A DNA stretch of 64,000 nt, taken from assembly GCA_030019255.1 (NCBI GenBank), contig JASEFK010000010.1, positions 1 through 64,000 of the forward strand, written 5' to 3'. Both the position numbers and the translations under genes were made by a program. The stretch comes from Actinomycetota bacterium (GTDB lineage: Bacteria; Actinomycetota; Geothermincolia; Geothermincolales; RBG-13-55-18). Position 1 is the first letter of the stretch, and every line of letters begins with the position of its first letter. The notes below the pieces were generated by a model. That model saw only the letters and a program-made list of their open reading frames with translations. It made no database searches and had not been told where the DNA came from. This document shows, in pieces, positions 25,882 through 35,663 of the stretch.

Positions 25882-26061
25882 TACTGCTAAGATTTAAGCT
25901 CTTAACGTCTCCTATGACGGCCTTTGAAAATTGTACATATTGTACATATCCGGGAAGGGAAAACCATTTCAGATACGCAACCAGGAGATGCAATCCACAG
26001 TCCGGACCATCCAAGAGGCCTTTCGGCCATCGCATTAAGGTAAACGGGCGTTGATCCGCAA

Positions 26062-26185
26062 AGGTTGGGCTTTGCTGGTCGGCGGTTCCGGATGGGACTT
26101 TTTGTTTCCGCCGACCGGCGCAAAACCCAAAGCCCTTTTTCACTCAACTCCGGCCAACCCTGCGAATTACCATTCGTTCCCTATA
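26062..26185. repeat. Left copy of the CRISPR-flanking hairpin element
   Basis: TTGGGCTTTGC/GCAAAACCCAA (outer) and GGTCGGCGG/CCGCCGACC (inner) form a two-part hairpin at 26065-26130. Beyond the hairpin the likeness to 37421-37545 continues through CTCCGGCCAACCC. Same orientation as the right copy. The inner arm carries CCGGATGGGGACTTTTT-like sequence in both copies. About 75-80% identity by eye. Confidence 0.75.
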
Positions 26186-26252
26186 ACCTCCGGCAAACCC
26201 CTTTTCTTTGCACGGCAGCAGGCTCCACACCCTATGCATCAGCATTATCTTG

Positions 26253-26345
26253 CAGGGCACGGGCCACGCTCCTTTGCAGATGAAGGAATTAAATTCCCTC
26301 ACCATGGCTGGGATGGTAAGATGTCGGCGAGCCACATGAACCCGT
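26253..26345 (-). pseudogene. Remnant of a TM2-domain gene
   Basis: The minus strand reads IPAMVREFNSFICKGAW, the same segment as IPAMVREYNSFVYQRSM in the intact TM2 protein at 37780-39006. DNA likeness covers about 90 bp, including CCCTCACCATGGC and TCGGCGAGCCACATGA. Frames on either side are not TM2-like, so only a fragment survives. It lies 3' of the hairpin element, as the intact gene does on the other side of the CRISPR locus. The rest of 26346-26552 shows nothing further. Confidence 0.7.
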
Positions 26346-26552
26346 TCTACCCCCGCACACCCCATGCCCGTGGATTGGCAGCGATTACCATTATGAAAGG
26401 GCGACTGCCATTCCAATTTTTTCGGCTCTTCGTTAAATGCTTTGGGTAACTCCAACTTAACAAAGGATAACCCTTCTGATAGCGTCAAGGAATTTTTCCT
26501 GACTCCATTAATGCAATCATTCTGGACTTCGCGATATCGACGATGGTTTCCA

Positions 26553-28873
26553 GCTTCAATGCTTGTTTTCCTGGCTCTATCGATGCAACCTTTTAAGATC
26601 CCATCCCTGTTGTAAAATTCCTATGCGGCTTCAATGCTTGTTTTCCTGGCTCTATCGATGCAACAAACAATATTTTCATGTCTTAAAGACTAATTTTCCG
26701 CAGCTTCAATGCTTGTTTTCCTGGCTCTATCGATGCAACCGGGGATGCAAGCTAGTCCTGCATCCGCGCGGATGGCTAGCTTCAATGCTTGTTTTCCTGG
26801 CTCTATCGATGCAACCTATCGAATATCCGATCATGGACGTGGCCCATTAGATGCTTCAATGCTTGTTTTCCTGGCTCTATCGATGCAACTCGGCGCCGGG
26901 CTCGTTATCGGCAACCAGGAGATAGCTTCAATGCTTGTTTTCCTGGCTCTATCGATGCAACTGTGTTCGTCCAGCTTCAAGAATCAGGGGCTATAGAAGC
27001 TTCAATGCTTGTTTTCCTGGCTCTATCGATGCAACACGGTTGATTGGCTTGTATTGCCAAAATATGGAGGGCTTCAATGCTTGTTTTCCTGGCTCTATCG
27101 ATGCAACACCTTGCGCGGTCGCTCGGTAATTAGTTATGCGCGAGGCTTCAATGCTTGTTTTCCTGGCTCTATCGATGCAACAAGCGCGATCAGGCCAAGC
27201 TAGTCTTCGATGCGGCGCTTCAATGCTTGTTTTCCTGGCTCTATCGATGCAACATGATCCCTGGTCAGCGCACCAAATGGCACAAGAATTAGCTTCAATG
27301 CTTGTTTTCCTGGCTCTATCGATGCAACATCTGTATTTGTGTGTCTTCAAAATGTTTTAGGTGATGCTTCAATGCTTGTTTTCCTGGCTCTATCGATGCA
27401 ACCATTTGCACTTGCGTAGTTCCAAGCCCCCTAATAGGCTTCAATGCTTGTTTTCCTGGCTCTATCGATGCAACCTGGAAAATCATGACATCGTGTGTTG
27501 CCGAGACCATGCTTCAATGCTTGTTTTCCTGGCTCTATCGATGCAACCTTGGGAGAAAGCCAATCCAAATTATGGCATATCCATGCTTCAATGCTTGTTT
27601 TCCTGGCTCTATCGATGCAACCAACAATGGAAAAAAAGGAATTTTATGAAGAGGCCAAGCTTCAATGCTTGTTTTCCTGGCTCTATCGATGCAACCTGAT
27701 CAAGGAGATGCGCGAGGTTCTGGACGCTGCGGAGCTTCAATGCTTGTTTTCCTGGCTCTATCGATGCAACCAGCTTCCGCCGCAGCCAGCCGGGGATCTC
27801 GACATAGCTTCAATGCTTGTTTTCCTGGCTCTATCGATGCAACTTATGTGCCATTGCCGCCATAATATACTCGGATAGCGGCTTCAATGCTTGTTTTCCT
27901 GGCTCTATCGATGCAACTTTCCCTAGCGACAAGTATGAGTTGTCGGAAAACTGCTTCAATGCTTGTTTTCCTGGCTCTATCGATGCAACCCCAAAATTTG
28001 GCTTTTGTAGACCCTTTCCCAGTACCAGCTTCAATGCTTGTTTTCCTGGCTCTATCGATGCAACATTTCGGATCACCTCCAAGCATCTCAAGGAATTAAG
28101 GCTTCAATGCTTGTTTTCCTGGCTCTATCGATGCAACACGCAACGTGGATCCTCGTGGCACCGAGGAATATCGGCTTCAATGCTTGTTTTCCTGGCTCTA
28201 TCGATGCAACACGAGATAAGGAAAGGGGAGCATAAATGGCAATTTGGATGCTTCAATGCTTGTTTTCCTGGCTCTATCGATGCAACTGGTGCTACCTTCA
28301 CACAAAAGACTGTTCGCGCCCATGCTTCAATGCTTGTTTTCCTGGCTCTATCGATGCAACCGGCCTCAAGTTCATTAACTTACATATTCCCACTAAAGCT
28401 TCAATGCTTGTTTTCCTGGCTCTATCGATGCAACACGGGTGTGAGTGCATGATAGCGCCCGGTTAAAGAAGCTTCAATGCTTGTTTTCCTGGCTCTATCG
28501 ATGCAACGTCCCAGCTCGAGTTCCGGGACCTGGCGTACTCGATGCTTCAATGCTTGTTTTCCTGGCTCTATCGATGCAACTCACGGGGCACGAGGTGAAG
28601 GAACCTATCCCCCTCATGCTTCAATGCTTGTTTTCCTGGCTCTATCGATGCAACTTTCTTCCTGGGTTCCCCGCAGACGCAGTAGCTGGGCTTCAATGCT
28701 TGTTTTCCTGGCTCTATCGATGCAACGCCCCGACTGGTCAGCGGACATGCCAAAGGCACCGAGCTTCAATGCTTGTTTTCCTGGCTCTATCGATGCAACC
28801 GGAATATGAATGCACGGTCTATGAGGGCTCTAATATGCTTCAATGCTTGTTTTCCTGGCTCTATCGATGCAAC
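26553..28873 (-). CRISPR. CRISPR array, 32 repeats of 37 bp and 31 spacers
   Basis: I count 32 repeats, starting at 26553, 26628, 26703 and so on to 28837, with spacers of 35-39 bp. Every repeat looks identical to me. On the plus strand the unit begins GCTTCAATGCTTGTTTTCC and ends CTATCGATGCAAC. On the minus strand it begins GTTGCATCG and ends ATTGAAGC, like the ATTGAAA(C/G) handle of many type I and III repeats, so I infer minus-strand transcription from a leader at 28874-28955 beside cas4. Spacers are all different by eye. Open frames inside the array are artefacts of the repeat. Confidence 0.98.
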
Positions 28874-28955
28874 AGCTAAAGAATAGATGAAAAATAAAAG
28901 GTTTTTATGGGTTGAATATTGTGAAAAATATGGTGTTTCGCATTTTGGAGAAAAT
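28874..28955 (-). promoter_or_regulatory. Candidate CRISPR leader
   Basis: About 82 bp of strongly AT-rich DNA separate the last repeat from the cas4 stop. This contrasts with the GC-rich surroundings and lies at the end of the repeat where the ATTGAAGC handle predicts the leader. It would carry the array promoter and the spacer-integration signals. Confidence 0.65.
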
Positions 28956-29561
28956 TTAGGAAGATCCACCATAACCTGCACATATCTTACGATAACAGCA
29001 ATCCGTGCAACAGCGCCATGACATGGGCTTTCCCAACACTATTTCTTTTTCAAGGACCAAGTTCATCTCATTAATAATGGATTCCACGTAATTTTTATTT
29101 TCAATGCTAACTATGACCCTCTGTGTCAAACCGTCTTTAAGATAATGAATGTATCCCATATTCACATCACAACCTATCTCGTCACTTAACATGATCGTAT
29201 AGCAGGTTAATTGAATCAAGTGGTTTTTTCTTGGCTTACCCCTGGGGGTCCATGCGTCTTTCAACTCGAGTGGAGCCGGTCGCATCCCCGGAAAAATCAA
29301 ATAATCACACTTTCCCGCCAACATGAGCCTGTTTGACCTGACCAATCTTTGCCTAATGGATATTGCTCCTTTTATCCCTCCTATGCCCCTTTCTGGATGT
29401 TTCCTGACTTTTTTCTCAAAGACTTCTTGTTTTCTGATTCCTTCCTCAGTTTTTATGGTCTTAGCCTGTGGTATTCGGAGTACATACCAATTGAACGTAA
29501 TCCAAGGACAATAGATATGGTTCAGAACATCCGACACATACCAGTAACCCTCCCTATTCAT
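28956..29561 (-). CDS. cas4: Cas4 exonuclease (adaptation)
   Basis: Cas4 trims prespacers and helps choose PAM and orientation during spacer capture. The 201-residue protein has the RecB-type nuclease pattern (GKCDYLIFPG, then LELKDAW and QLTCYTIML) and cysteines for a 4Fe-4S cluster: IYCPW near the N-terminus and CCTDCCYRKIC at the C-terminus. Its ATG overlaps the cas2 stop by 4 bp. In most type I-D loci cas4 precedes cas1; here it is last in the operon, next to the leader. Confidence 0.9.
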   Translation of the reverse strand: MNREGYWYVSDVLNHIYCPWITFNWYVLRIPQAKTIKTEEGIRKQEVFEKKVRKHPERGIGGIKGAISIRQRLVRSNRLMLAGKCDYLIFPGMRPAPLELKDAWTPRGKPRKNHLIQLTCYTIMLSDEIGCDVNMGYIHYLKDGLTQRVIVSIENKNYVESIINEMNLVLEKEIVLGKPMSWRCCTDCCYRKICAGYGGSS

Positions 29562-29866
29562 GCCAACCTGTACCTCTCCTTACTTTTATCGGGGAACCTT
29601 CTTTTATGGCCCAGCAACATTTTCCTTATAAAACATGTCTCGCACATGGGAAGTATGTAAATTGCATCATATTCATTTACGTCATAGGTTTCTTTATCTT
29701 GAAGAAGGTTGGTCATCTCAATCTCCAACATTTCTATACGATTCTGACTAAGGTCGCCCGCGAAACAGCTCTTTTGGACTCTTCTTAAGCCTAAATCCTT
29801 TAACTTACGGGCTACCCGGCTACGAAAACGATTATCACTTATGTCGTAGATGGTTAAGACCTTCAT
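29558..29866 (-). CDS. cas2: Cas2 endoribonuclease-fold adaptation protein
   Basis: A 102-residue partner of Cas1 in the integration complex. KVLTIYDISDNRFRSRVARKL is the Cas2 opening with the conserved Asp after the first strand. LGLRRVQKSCFAGDLSQNRI and YDAIYILPMCETC complete the ferredoxin-like fold. It begins directly after the cas1 stop with no gap and overlaps cas4. Confidence 0.95.
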   Translation of the reverse strand: MKVLTIYDISDNRFRSRVARKLKDLGLRRVQKSCFAGDLSQNRIEMLEIEMTNLLQDKETYDVNEYDAIYILPMCETCFIRKMLLGHKRRFPDKSKERYRLA

Positions 29867-30877
29867 TCAATTCCACCTGTAAACAAATCCGCCTATCTTT
29901 TGAGTTTCTCCAAGCAAGAAGTTGGCAACTTCCCTAATACTTAAAAGGATAATATCCTGCATTTTCACCTTTCTTCCCTTGTAACTGATCTTGGTGTCTA
30001 ATCTTTCGTATAGTTTCTCAAGCAACTTCTTTCGTCCTTTGTCGCCTAGATATACGCCTCCCCCATCCTCCAGCCTTAAGAAATCATCATCGTTGAAAGA
30101 CCTCCTGGTAAAGAGGGTGGTTACGACTCGGTCTACAATTGGCTGGCGAAAGGGCTCCATCATATCCAGCACTAGAGAAGGTTTGCCAAACCTGTCGGTG
30201 TGTAAGAAACCGAGAAAAGGATCCAGGCCCGCCAATATGCATGCCCTCTCCACTTTCCCGTAAAGAACCCCATATCCATATGAAAGCGCGGCATTCACTG
30301 GGTCTCTAGGCGGCCTCTTCTCACGACCGAAAAAGCCGTATTCCGGAGGGATAATCATGGTTAAAGCCTGGATATATAAACGGGAACAACCACCTTCCAG
30401 GGCAAAGATGTCATTTCTAACGGCATCGATGGAATCAGCTTTCCAATAAGCCGATTTGGCTTTCTTCAATATCTCGTCGCTGATTGCTTGCACTTCCCCG
30501 ATAGATCGTTCCTTGTTCAAGGCCTTAAGAAAATACGCCTGGTTCAAACACTTTGCCCTGACCATGGCTCCGGCAACCAATACTCCTCTGCGATCGTAGA
30601 GTGCTTCCATCTGCCTCCTACGAGTCAAGGCCGTACCGCCGAATTTGCAGGGCCATATCCTGGAGATGGGATCCCCGAACCTCGAAACACATACAATATC
30701 CACGTTCTTTTCTGCTGCGAGCGCGATGGCATCCGTGGAAATGTGCGTTCCCACGCTCATGATCACCTGAACCACATCGTCGGCACATATTTCCTCAACC
30801 TCTGATCCACGCTTGACCAGAAAGCAATTTCCTCGTTTACGCACTGTCGTGCCAAAGGTGTCAATTATGAGGTCCAA
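29867..30877 (-). CDS. cas1: Cas1 integrase
   Basis: The 336-residue spacer integrase. The N-terminal beta domain is followed by the catalytic helical domain: FALEGGCSRLY gives the metal Glu near residue 161, GFLHTDRFGKPSLVLD the His near 226, and DMMEPFR the acidic ligand near 238-241. These match the E-H-D/E set of active Cas1. The start overlaps the cas6 end by 13 bp, so the genes are tightly coupled. Confidence 0.97.
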   Translation of the reverse strand: MDLIIDTFGTTVRKRGNCFLVKRGSEVEEICADDVVQVIMSVGTHISTDAIALAAEKNVDIVCVSRFGDPISRIWPCKFGGTALTRRRQMEALYDRRGVLVAGAMVRAKCLNQAYFLKALNKERSIGEVQAISDEILKKAKSAYWKADSIDAVRNDIFALEGGCSRLYIQALTMIIPPEYGFFGREKRPPRDPVNAALSYGYGVLYGKVERACILAGLDPFLGFLHTDRFGKPSLVLDMMEPFRQPIVDRVVTTLFTRRSFNDDDFLRLEDGGGVYLGDKGRKKLLEKLYERLDTKISYKGRKVKMQDIILLSIREVANFLLGETQKIGGFVYRWN

Positions 30878-31554
30878 TTTCCGGTCTCCTTTGCCACCGT
30901 GCCAAAGCCGAGGGAAACATGCCTCCCAAGGCCAATGAGAGGCGGCAACTCCAGGTTTGCCTCAAAGACACCGTCGAAGCCACGGGCGACGAGATGGTGA
31001 CCTGGAATTTCGACTTTGAGGATATCCAGCATCGTTCTTATCCTCACCTGGAAATCAATCATTATTCCCAGTGACTTCGCCATGGATAAAATGTTGCCTA
31101 TCAATATGCCTCTAAGGAGCTCCTTCTTTTTAGACCAGCTTTTTTCTTCCCAGTACTTATTTAGATTTTCTTTGTTCAGGGCCAGCCAAGGGGTGAGAAA
31201 ATAGTACTGTTGTGGCTCTGACTCACCCAATGAGGAACTGCCCTCCTTAATGGTTATTCTCTGGATTACAGCCGGGCCTAGCCTGACCCCCCCTTCACTC
31301 GTATGAATATAGATTTCTCGAACTTCCTCAACCCCATCTTCTATGCCGAAAATCAGGGGAAGCCCCTCAATGATCTTGTACTGAATCAGGGGATATTGAA
31401 AAACCGGTTTGCCCTGCACGGGATCGTGCTGATGAAGAAGGGGATTGTCGGGAAAAGCGGCATTTACCCAACGCCTGAGAGCGCCCGAGTCAGGGCAGAG
31501 CCCTCGAAGGTCCTCGAGTACTATATAGGCCCAGCGCACGCTATTCATCGCCAC
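30865..31554 (-). CDS. cas6: Cas6 crRNA-processing endoribonuclease
   Basis: Cas6 cuts pre-crRNA within the repeat to leave the 8-nt 5' handle. The 229-residue protein ends with the glycine-rich RAMP loop PLIGLGRHVSLGFGTV, which is the diagnostic part, and an N-terminal half that includes FQYPLIQYKIIEGLP. Likely general acid/base His cannot be assigned with confidence. It starts within the csc1 end (GTG 31554, or ATG 31548). Confidence 0.85.
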   Translation of the reverse strand: MAMNSVRWAYIVLEDLRGLCPDSGALRRWVNAAFPDNPLLHQHDPVQGKPVFQYPLIQYKIIEGLPLIFGIEDGVEEVREIYIHTSEGGVRLGPAVIQRITIKEGSSSLGESEPQQYYFLTPWLALNKENLNKYWEEKSWSKKKELLRGILIGNILSMAKSLGIMIDFQVRIRTMLDILKVEIPGHHLVARGFDGVFEANLELPPLIGLGRHVSLGFGTVAKETGNWTS

Positions 31555-32221
31555 TCAACAAAAAATCTGGCGCGGCAACGTAATATGTGCCCTCGTCGAA
31601 CCTCACGACCAAGCAGTCCTCCAAATATGCCTTGACCACCAACGGGTACGGTAAAATAGGAACCAGCACACCTTTTTTCACCTTGGTTACAAGGGGATCC
31701 ACGGGATGGTCGACAACGTGCTTTTCATGCCTCGAAACCACTTCCCCCCTGGTCAGGCCCAAACGAGTGGGTATTCGGAATCTTCCAAGCCTGATGCGAG
31801 ATGGAAATTCACGCCGTTTACTACTGATAATGAAACCTTTGAAAACAGTCCCTGGAGGGAGCATGGATACTCTGCTTACTCTAAGGACTTCCCCTCCCTT
31901 TCCGGTAATGTACCCATAACCCTCACCATCTCCTTTTACCAGGAAAGTTGAAAGCTTGGCGCGAGACATGTTATCTAAACCTGCCGCCGTGGCGTAGAAG
32001 CCGGCCTTAGGAATAAGAGACGATTTATAGGCGGGCACATTCCGGCCGCCATCCGACCTCATCAAGTACGGTTGCTCCTCAGGGATAATGTTCATGACGT
32101 AGGCCAAGGCATAATTCATGGCCGTGGCATGCAGCCACCGTGGAGTAACCGTCCCGGCGACAGCCTCTTGGGCGTAAAACAGGAAATCCTGCAGCTCCAC
32201 GAAGTAGCGGTAAACCTCCAT
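31541..32221 (-). CDS. csc1: Csc1 (Cas5-group subunit of type I-D Cascade)
   Basis: A 226-residue Cas5-like protein that would cap the 5' end of the crRNA in the type I-D effector. LHATAMNYALAYVMNI and the RLGRFRIPTRL and HPVDPLVTKV segments fit the Csc1 family, and its place between csc2 and cas6 is typical. It overlaps the csc2 stop. ATG 32221 follows GGTGA; a GTG at 32230 is also possible. Confidence 0.85.
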   Translation of the reverse strand: MEVYRYFVELQDFLFYAQEAVAGTVTPRWLHATAMNYALAYVMNIIPEEQPYLMRSDGGRNVPAYKSSLIPKAGFYATAAGLDNMSRAKLSTFLVKGDGEGYGYITGKGGEVLRVSRVSMLPPGTVFKGFIISSKRREFPSRIRLGRFRIPTRLGLTRGEVVSRHEKHVVDHPVDPLVTKVKKGVLVPILPYPLVVKAYLEDCLVVRFDEGTYYVAAPDFLLSGDE

Positions 32222-32222
32222 T

Positions 32223-33005
32223 TCAATCACCCGAAGCTTTGACGCTTTTCACCAGCTTATCCATCTCAGATTGGAGTTTCTTAAATGATTTCCCTACGTC
32301 CGGAAGGTTCAGTTTCAAGGGTGACACCTTGGAAAGTTCGTCCTCCCGCAAGAGCTCGTACGCTGCGTACTTCTCGCGGTCGAATATTCCTCCGCCCAAA
32401 ATATCCATTTTGCATCTACCCCACTCGATGCTGCGTGCTCCGATGCGAGTCAGCCTTTCTATTCCGTCCACCAGGAGTGCCGCCATCTCCGGCGTGGGGT
32501 CTTTCAGGGTGATCACTCCGATGAACTCGGTATCCGCGGGAACGGTTATCAGGGTCATAAGAGCCTGTCCAGTGGTATGCTTCACTTCCCCAACAGCGTT
32601 GGCTGTGTAATTCCAGGGTTCCACGCCCCTATTCCTGGATATGAAGGTCTCGCCGAGAACCCTGGACATTAGATTGTAGTCCACCTTGGCGGTACTGGTC
32701 TCCCCCGTCCCACCGAAAAGAAGGCACGTGGGACAGGCCATGCAAAGCGATTCCTTCAGGAAACAATCCACCCCGTAGCCGAGGTCGCGTCCCCTCTCGG
32801 CAACCAGCCTTCTCAGCTTGGCCTTTACTTTTCTCCATGGAATGATGAAGCGTTCTCCAAGCGGTTCCTCGTAGGTGAAGGTCAATACCTCCTCCGGCTC
32901 GTTGGACCGGATGATTGCGGGATCCAACAGCTTGATCGAGGTCACCAATTGCAGGTAACGGGCGCGCGGCAGCTTGGAAACGTCGGTGTAGAAGTCAACA
33001 GACAT
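32223..33005 (-). CDS. csc2: Csc2 (Cas7-group backbone of type I-D Cascade)
   Basis: A 260-residue RAMP protein that polymerises along the crRNA. Features of Csc2 are the cysteine-bearing insert CMACPTCLLFGGTGE, the AKVDYNLMSRVLGETFISRNRGVEPW-type segment, and RLTRIGARSIEWGRCKMD near the C-terminus. ATG 33005 follows GGAGGAGGTG; the longer reading from 33038 has no site of its own. It lies 54 bp after cas10d. Confidence 0.9.
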   Translation of the reverse strand: MSVDFYTDVSKLPRARYLQLVTSIKLLDPAIIRSNEPEEVLTFTYEEPLGERFIIPWRKVKAKLRRLVAERGRDLGYGVDCFLKESLCMACPTCLLFGGTGETSTAKVDYNLMSRVLGETFISRNRGVEPWNYTANAVGEVKHTTGQALMTLITVPADTEFIGVITLKDPTPEMAALLVDGIERLTRIGARSIEWGRCKMDILGGGIFDREKYAAYELLREDELSKVSPLKLNLPDVGKSFKKLQSEMDKLVKSVKASGD

Positions 33006-33059
33006 CTCGGCACCTCCTCCTTCCATCCACTCCTTCATGCATTCACAACACCCTGTCCG

Positions 33060-35663
33060 TCAGCCTTCAACCAGCACGGAGTCTAAATCCTTGTACCTCG
33101 TGAAGGCGAAAATGGCGTTCATGAGCGCGTTTTTCGCCTTCAGAAAATCGGAGAAGCTGGATTGACGAAGCTGGTAATACCTTTCAAAGATTTCCTTTGA
33201 CCGGCGCACAAAATCATCTAGCTCCCTTCGATCCTCCTTGGCAATCTTGTTTGACAGCTGGGCCATGAACGCGGATATGGCCACATCAAAATCATGACCC
33301 CTCATCATGGCGTTAAGCGCGGCCATGACCGGCTTTGTCGCTTTGTGCTTGGTAAGGTTTTGCCAGAATTCCCCTTTCTCCTCGGGTTCCACGCAGAATC
33401 TGTTAATGTTTCTGGCGAAGAAAGCCGCGTCCCGCAGAAGTTCTCCCATGGTAATCTCTCCTCCTTTCAGAAGTGGACGGTCTGACCGCATTAGCGCTTG
33501 AAAGTAGAATTTCAGCTGTTCCTCAGTTAACAGAGGGCGATTGTTTTCATCCGTCTCAACGGCACGAGATATCGCCAGGCTAGGTTGGTTGGCAATGATG
33601 TCTGCGGCTATGCAATATTGATTCTTCTTTTCCCGAGGGAAGGTTTTGGACAGCAGCATAATCGAAACGGCGTCGAAAAAACTCTCCTTAGTGGAAATTC
33701 TTTGCTCGCCAAAGAGACCGTACCTGAACTCCAAATCGTTAGTAAGGCAAACGTTGAAACCTATGAGCCGGAGAATGTCATAAAGGGCAGCGTAAACAGC
33801 GCGTTGATTCTTCACCGAGAATCCCTTGCCGGCGACTTGCCCGAGGTAACCGAAGAGGCCGAATGGCGTGTGCAGGAATTTAGTGGGCGTTTCAAGGTCC
33901 TTTTCGAGATCAGCTGCATTCTTGGTAAGCGGAAGCTTGAAATGCTCCGGAAGGGGGAGGTTAAAATTCTCGCTCAAGGGCATCATTTTACTCAAGGAGC
34001 GCGGGTTGTTAAGGCTTGAGTTTATCCTTTTGATGGCTTCCTCCAGGCGAGCACCCATTTCGAGATCCACCCTGGACGTTATCCACATAGTTATCGAATG
34101 GTTGTTTGGGCGCACCTCATTACGAATCAAGGCGATATCATATGCGCAGAGATGGCAAACGGCGCGGGGTTTCTTGGGATGAGCTTTGATGTAGGAAAAA
34201 CACTGAATGGCTCCAGCTGGCGCTTCCGTACCTGGTTTCTGGGTGAAAGCCGAGCCGCACATCTCGCAAACGCCCTTATCCGGATCGGGATTCTTCTTAT
34301 ACCTCTTATAGGCCTGGAATCTTTCGGCTGCAATTTGCGCGAAATCAGCTTCCACCGGGAAGGAAACCAGGGTCGCAATCTCCTGCAGTCTTTTCTCCTT
34401 CTGAGAATCACCCCCGTTCACGTTTTCGGCAAGGGCAAGTAAAACACCAAAGAGTTCCTTCTGCTTCATCTTGCTAAGCGTCTTGTCGACATATGGAGAT
34501 ATCAACTGCTTCTGCTCCTTATCAAGTGCATCCAATACTTTTCCGGGTAAAAGCTGGGATAGGGTCAGATGGCCGAAAAGGGTGTTCAGCGATTCCAGGC
34601 GATTCAGCTTTCCGTTATCCTGTTTAGGAAGCTCGATGCCCGTTTTCTTTTCCCACTCCCGGCCAGCCTTAGGTATGCCGCTCACCCCAGTCGTAAGGCC
34701 ATGAACCACGTTCAGGGCCCACGGGTTCTCCCGGCCACCTGGTCCATACCCCAAAAGGCTCAATATTTCTGCGTAAAGCTTGAAAAAGGCCGGCGCCCTC
34801 AAGTCGGCTTTCGATAAATCCTCGAGAATCTGGTTGCTGTGCACGGTCAGATATGAATGGGGCATCTCGGCGCAGGCGCCGATGAGTAAGTTCTTCGTTC
34901 CGTAGTTGGGTTTAATGTTCACCAAGCTATCCCTGCTTATCCTTTCGTAAGCACGCCTGGCGATGATTTCCTTGGTCGGATATTCGACGCCCCCAGCTTT
35001 GGCGACAATGGCCGCGTTCGGGAAAAGGACCAGCCGCCTGTAACCCAATTCCTCAAATGCCGCCAGCGCTTCAGAGGCGATGATCGAAGTCGAGGGTCCG
35101 GGTTCTCTCCCTACCTCGAAGTAGGTGAAATACAAAAGGGGGTGAGGGGAGCCGGGAATGAGAAACATGGTATTAAGGCGTTCCAGAGTGTCGGGGTCAA
35201 TCTCTTCCATGGAGGCCAGCCAATCACTCACCCGAAGGAGCAGTACGCCGGAAGCGGAATAGGCGGTTGAGTTCCTTATCACATCCTCGTCGGTGACGCT
35301 GTGATGAGTAACGGCCATATCGTAGGCTGCCTTTATCTCCTTCTTACTCGCCGGCCTCCGCAGGCCTCGCGCCTTCTCGATATAAGCCTCAATCTCATCA
35401 TAAGCAGGTTTGTGTACCACGCGAGAGGTGGAAACCGCCCCTCGGAGGACCTTTTGTGCTTGAGGTCGCATCTTTCCCAGGTCATGGGTAAGACAGGCCA
35501 GCTGGAGTGGATTCACAAGGTCTTCCGGGAAAGCGGGCAGGAGCTCCAGGATGCGCATGCAAACCTTATAAACCGTATAATGGTGCACCCAGAGTTGTTC
35601 TCCGCTAGATTTGGCCAGGTAACCGACCTGAGGCTTGAGAAAGGCCCTGAGATTATCAATCAT
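33060..35663 (-). CDS. cas10d: Cas10d (Csc3), large subunit with HD nuclease
   Basis: The 867-residue large subunit that marks type I-D. The N-terminal HD nuclease shows WVHHYTVYKVC, LACLTHDLGKMRPQ (His-Asp near residues 60-61) and VTHHSVTDED. In this subtype the nuclease is here and not on Cas3. A zinc-finger-like pair, CEMCGSAF and CHLCAYD, is in the middle. No GGDD cyclase motif is visible, so cyclic-oligoadenylate signalling is not expected. It starts 8 bp before the cas3' stop. Confidence 0.92.
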   Translation of the reverse strand: MIDNLRAFLKPQVGYLAKSSGEQLWVHHYTVYKVCMRILELLPAFPEDLVNPLQLACLTHDLGKMRPQAQKVLRGAVSTSRVVHKPAYDEIEAYIEKARGLRRPASKKEIKAAYDMAVTHHSVTDEDVIRNSTAYSASGVLLLRVSDWLASMEEIDPDTLERLNTMFLIPGSPHPLLYFTYFEVGREPGPSTSIIASEALAAFEELGYRRLVLFPNAAIVAKAGGVEYPTKEIIARRAYERISRDSLVNIKPNYGTKNLLIGACAEMPHSYLTVHSNQILEDLSKADLRAPAFFKLYAEILSLLGYGPGGRENPWALNVVHGLTTGVSGIPKAGREWEKKTGIELPKQDNGKLNRLESLNTLFGHLTLSQLLPGKVLDALDKEQKQLISPYVDKTLSKMKQKELFGVLLALAENVNGGDSQKEKRLQEIATLVSFPVEADFAQIAAERFQAYKRYKKNPDPDKGVCEMCGSAFTQKPGTEAPAGAIQCFSYIKAHPKKPRAVCHLCAYDIALIRNEVRPNNHSITMWITSRVDLEMGARLEEAIKRINSSLNNPRSLSKMMPLSENFNLPLPEHFKLPLTKNAADLEKDLETPTKFLHTPFGLFGYLGQVAGKGFSVKNQRAVYAALYDILRLIGFNVCLTNDLEFRYGLFGEQRISTKESFFDAVSIMLLSKTFPREKKNQYCIAADIIANQPSLAISRAVETDENNRPLLTEEQLKFYFQALMRSDRPLLKGGEITMGELLRDAAFFARNINRFCVEPEEKGEFWQNLTKHKATKPVMAALNAMMRGHDFDVAISAFMAQLSNKIAKEDRRELDDFVRRSKEIFERYYQLRQSSFSDFLKAKNALMNAIFAFTRYKDLDSVLVEG

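Noticed and set aside
23871-26054. 727-codon plus-strand open frame
   Set aside because: It is antisense to the metallophosphoesterase gene, has no family likeness, and arises from the codon bias of the opposite strand.
26563-28879. Many small open frames inside the CRISPR array
   Set aside because: They repeat the translation of the CRISPR repeat (MLVFLALSMQ and ACFPGSIDAT) and are not genes.
33060-35663. Type III (Cas10/Csm or Cmr) assignment of the CRISPR locus
   Set aside because: No GGDD motif is visible, and csc1, csc2 and a separate Cas3 helicase are present, so type I-D fits better.
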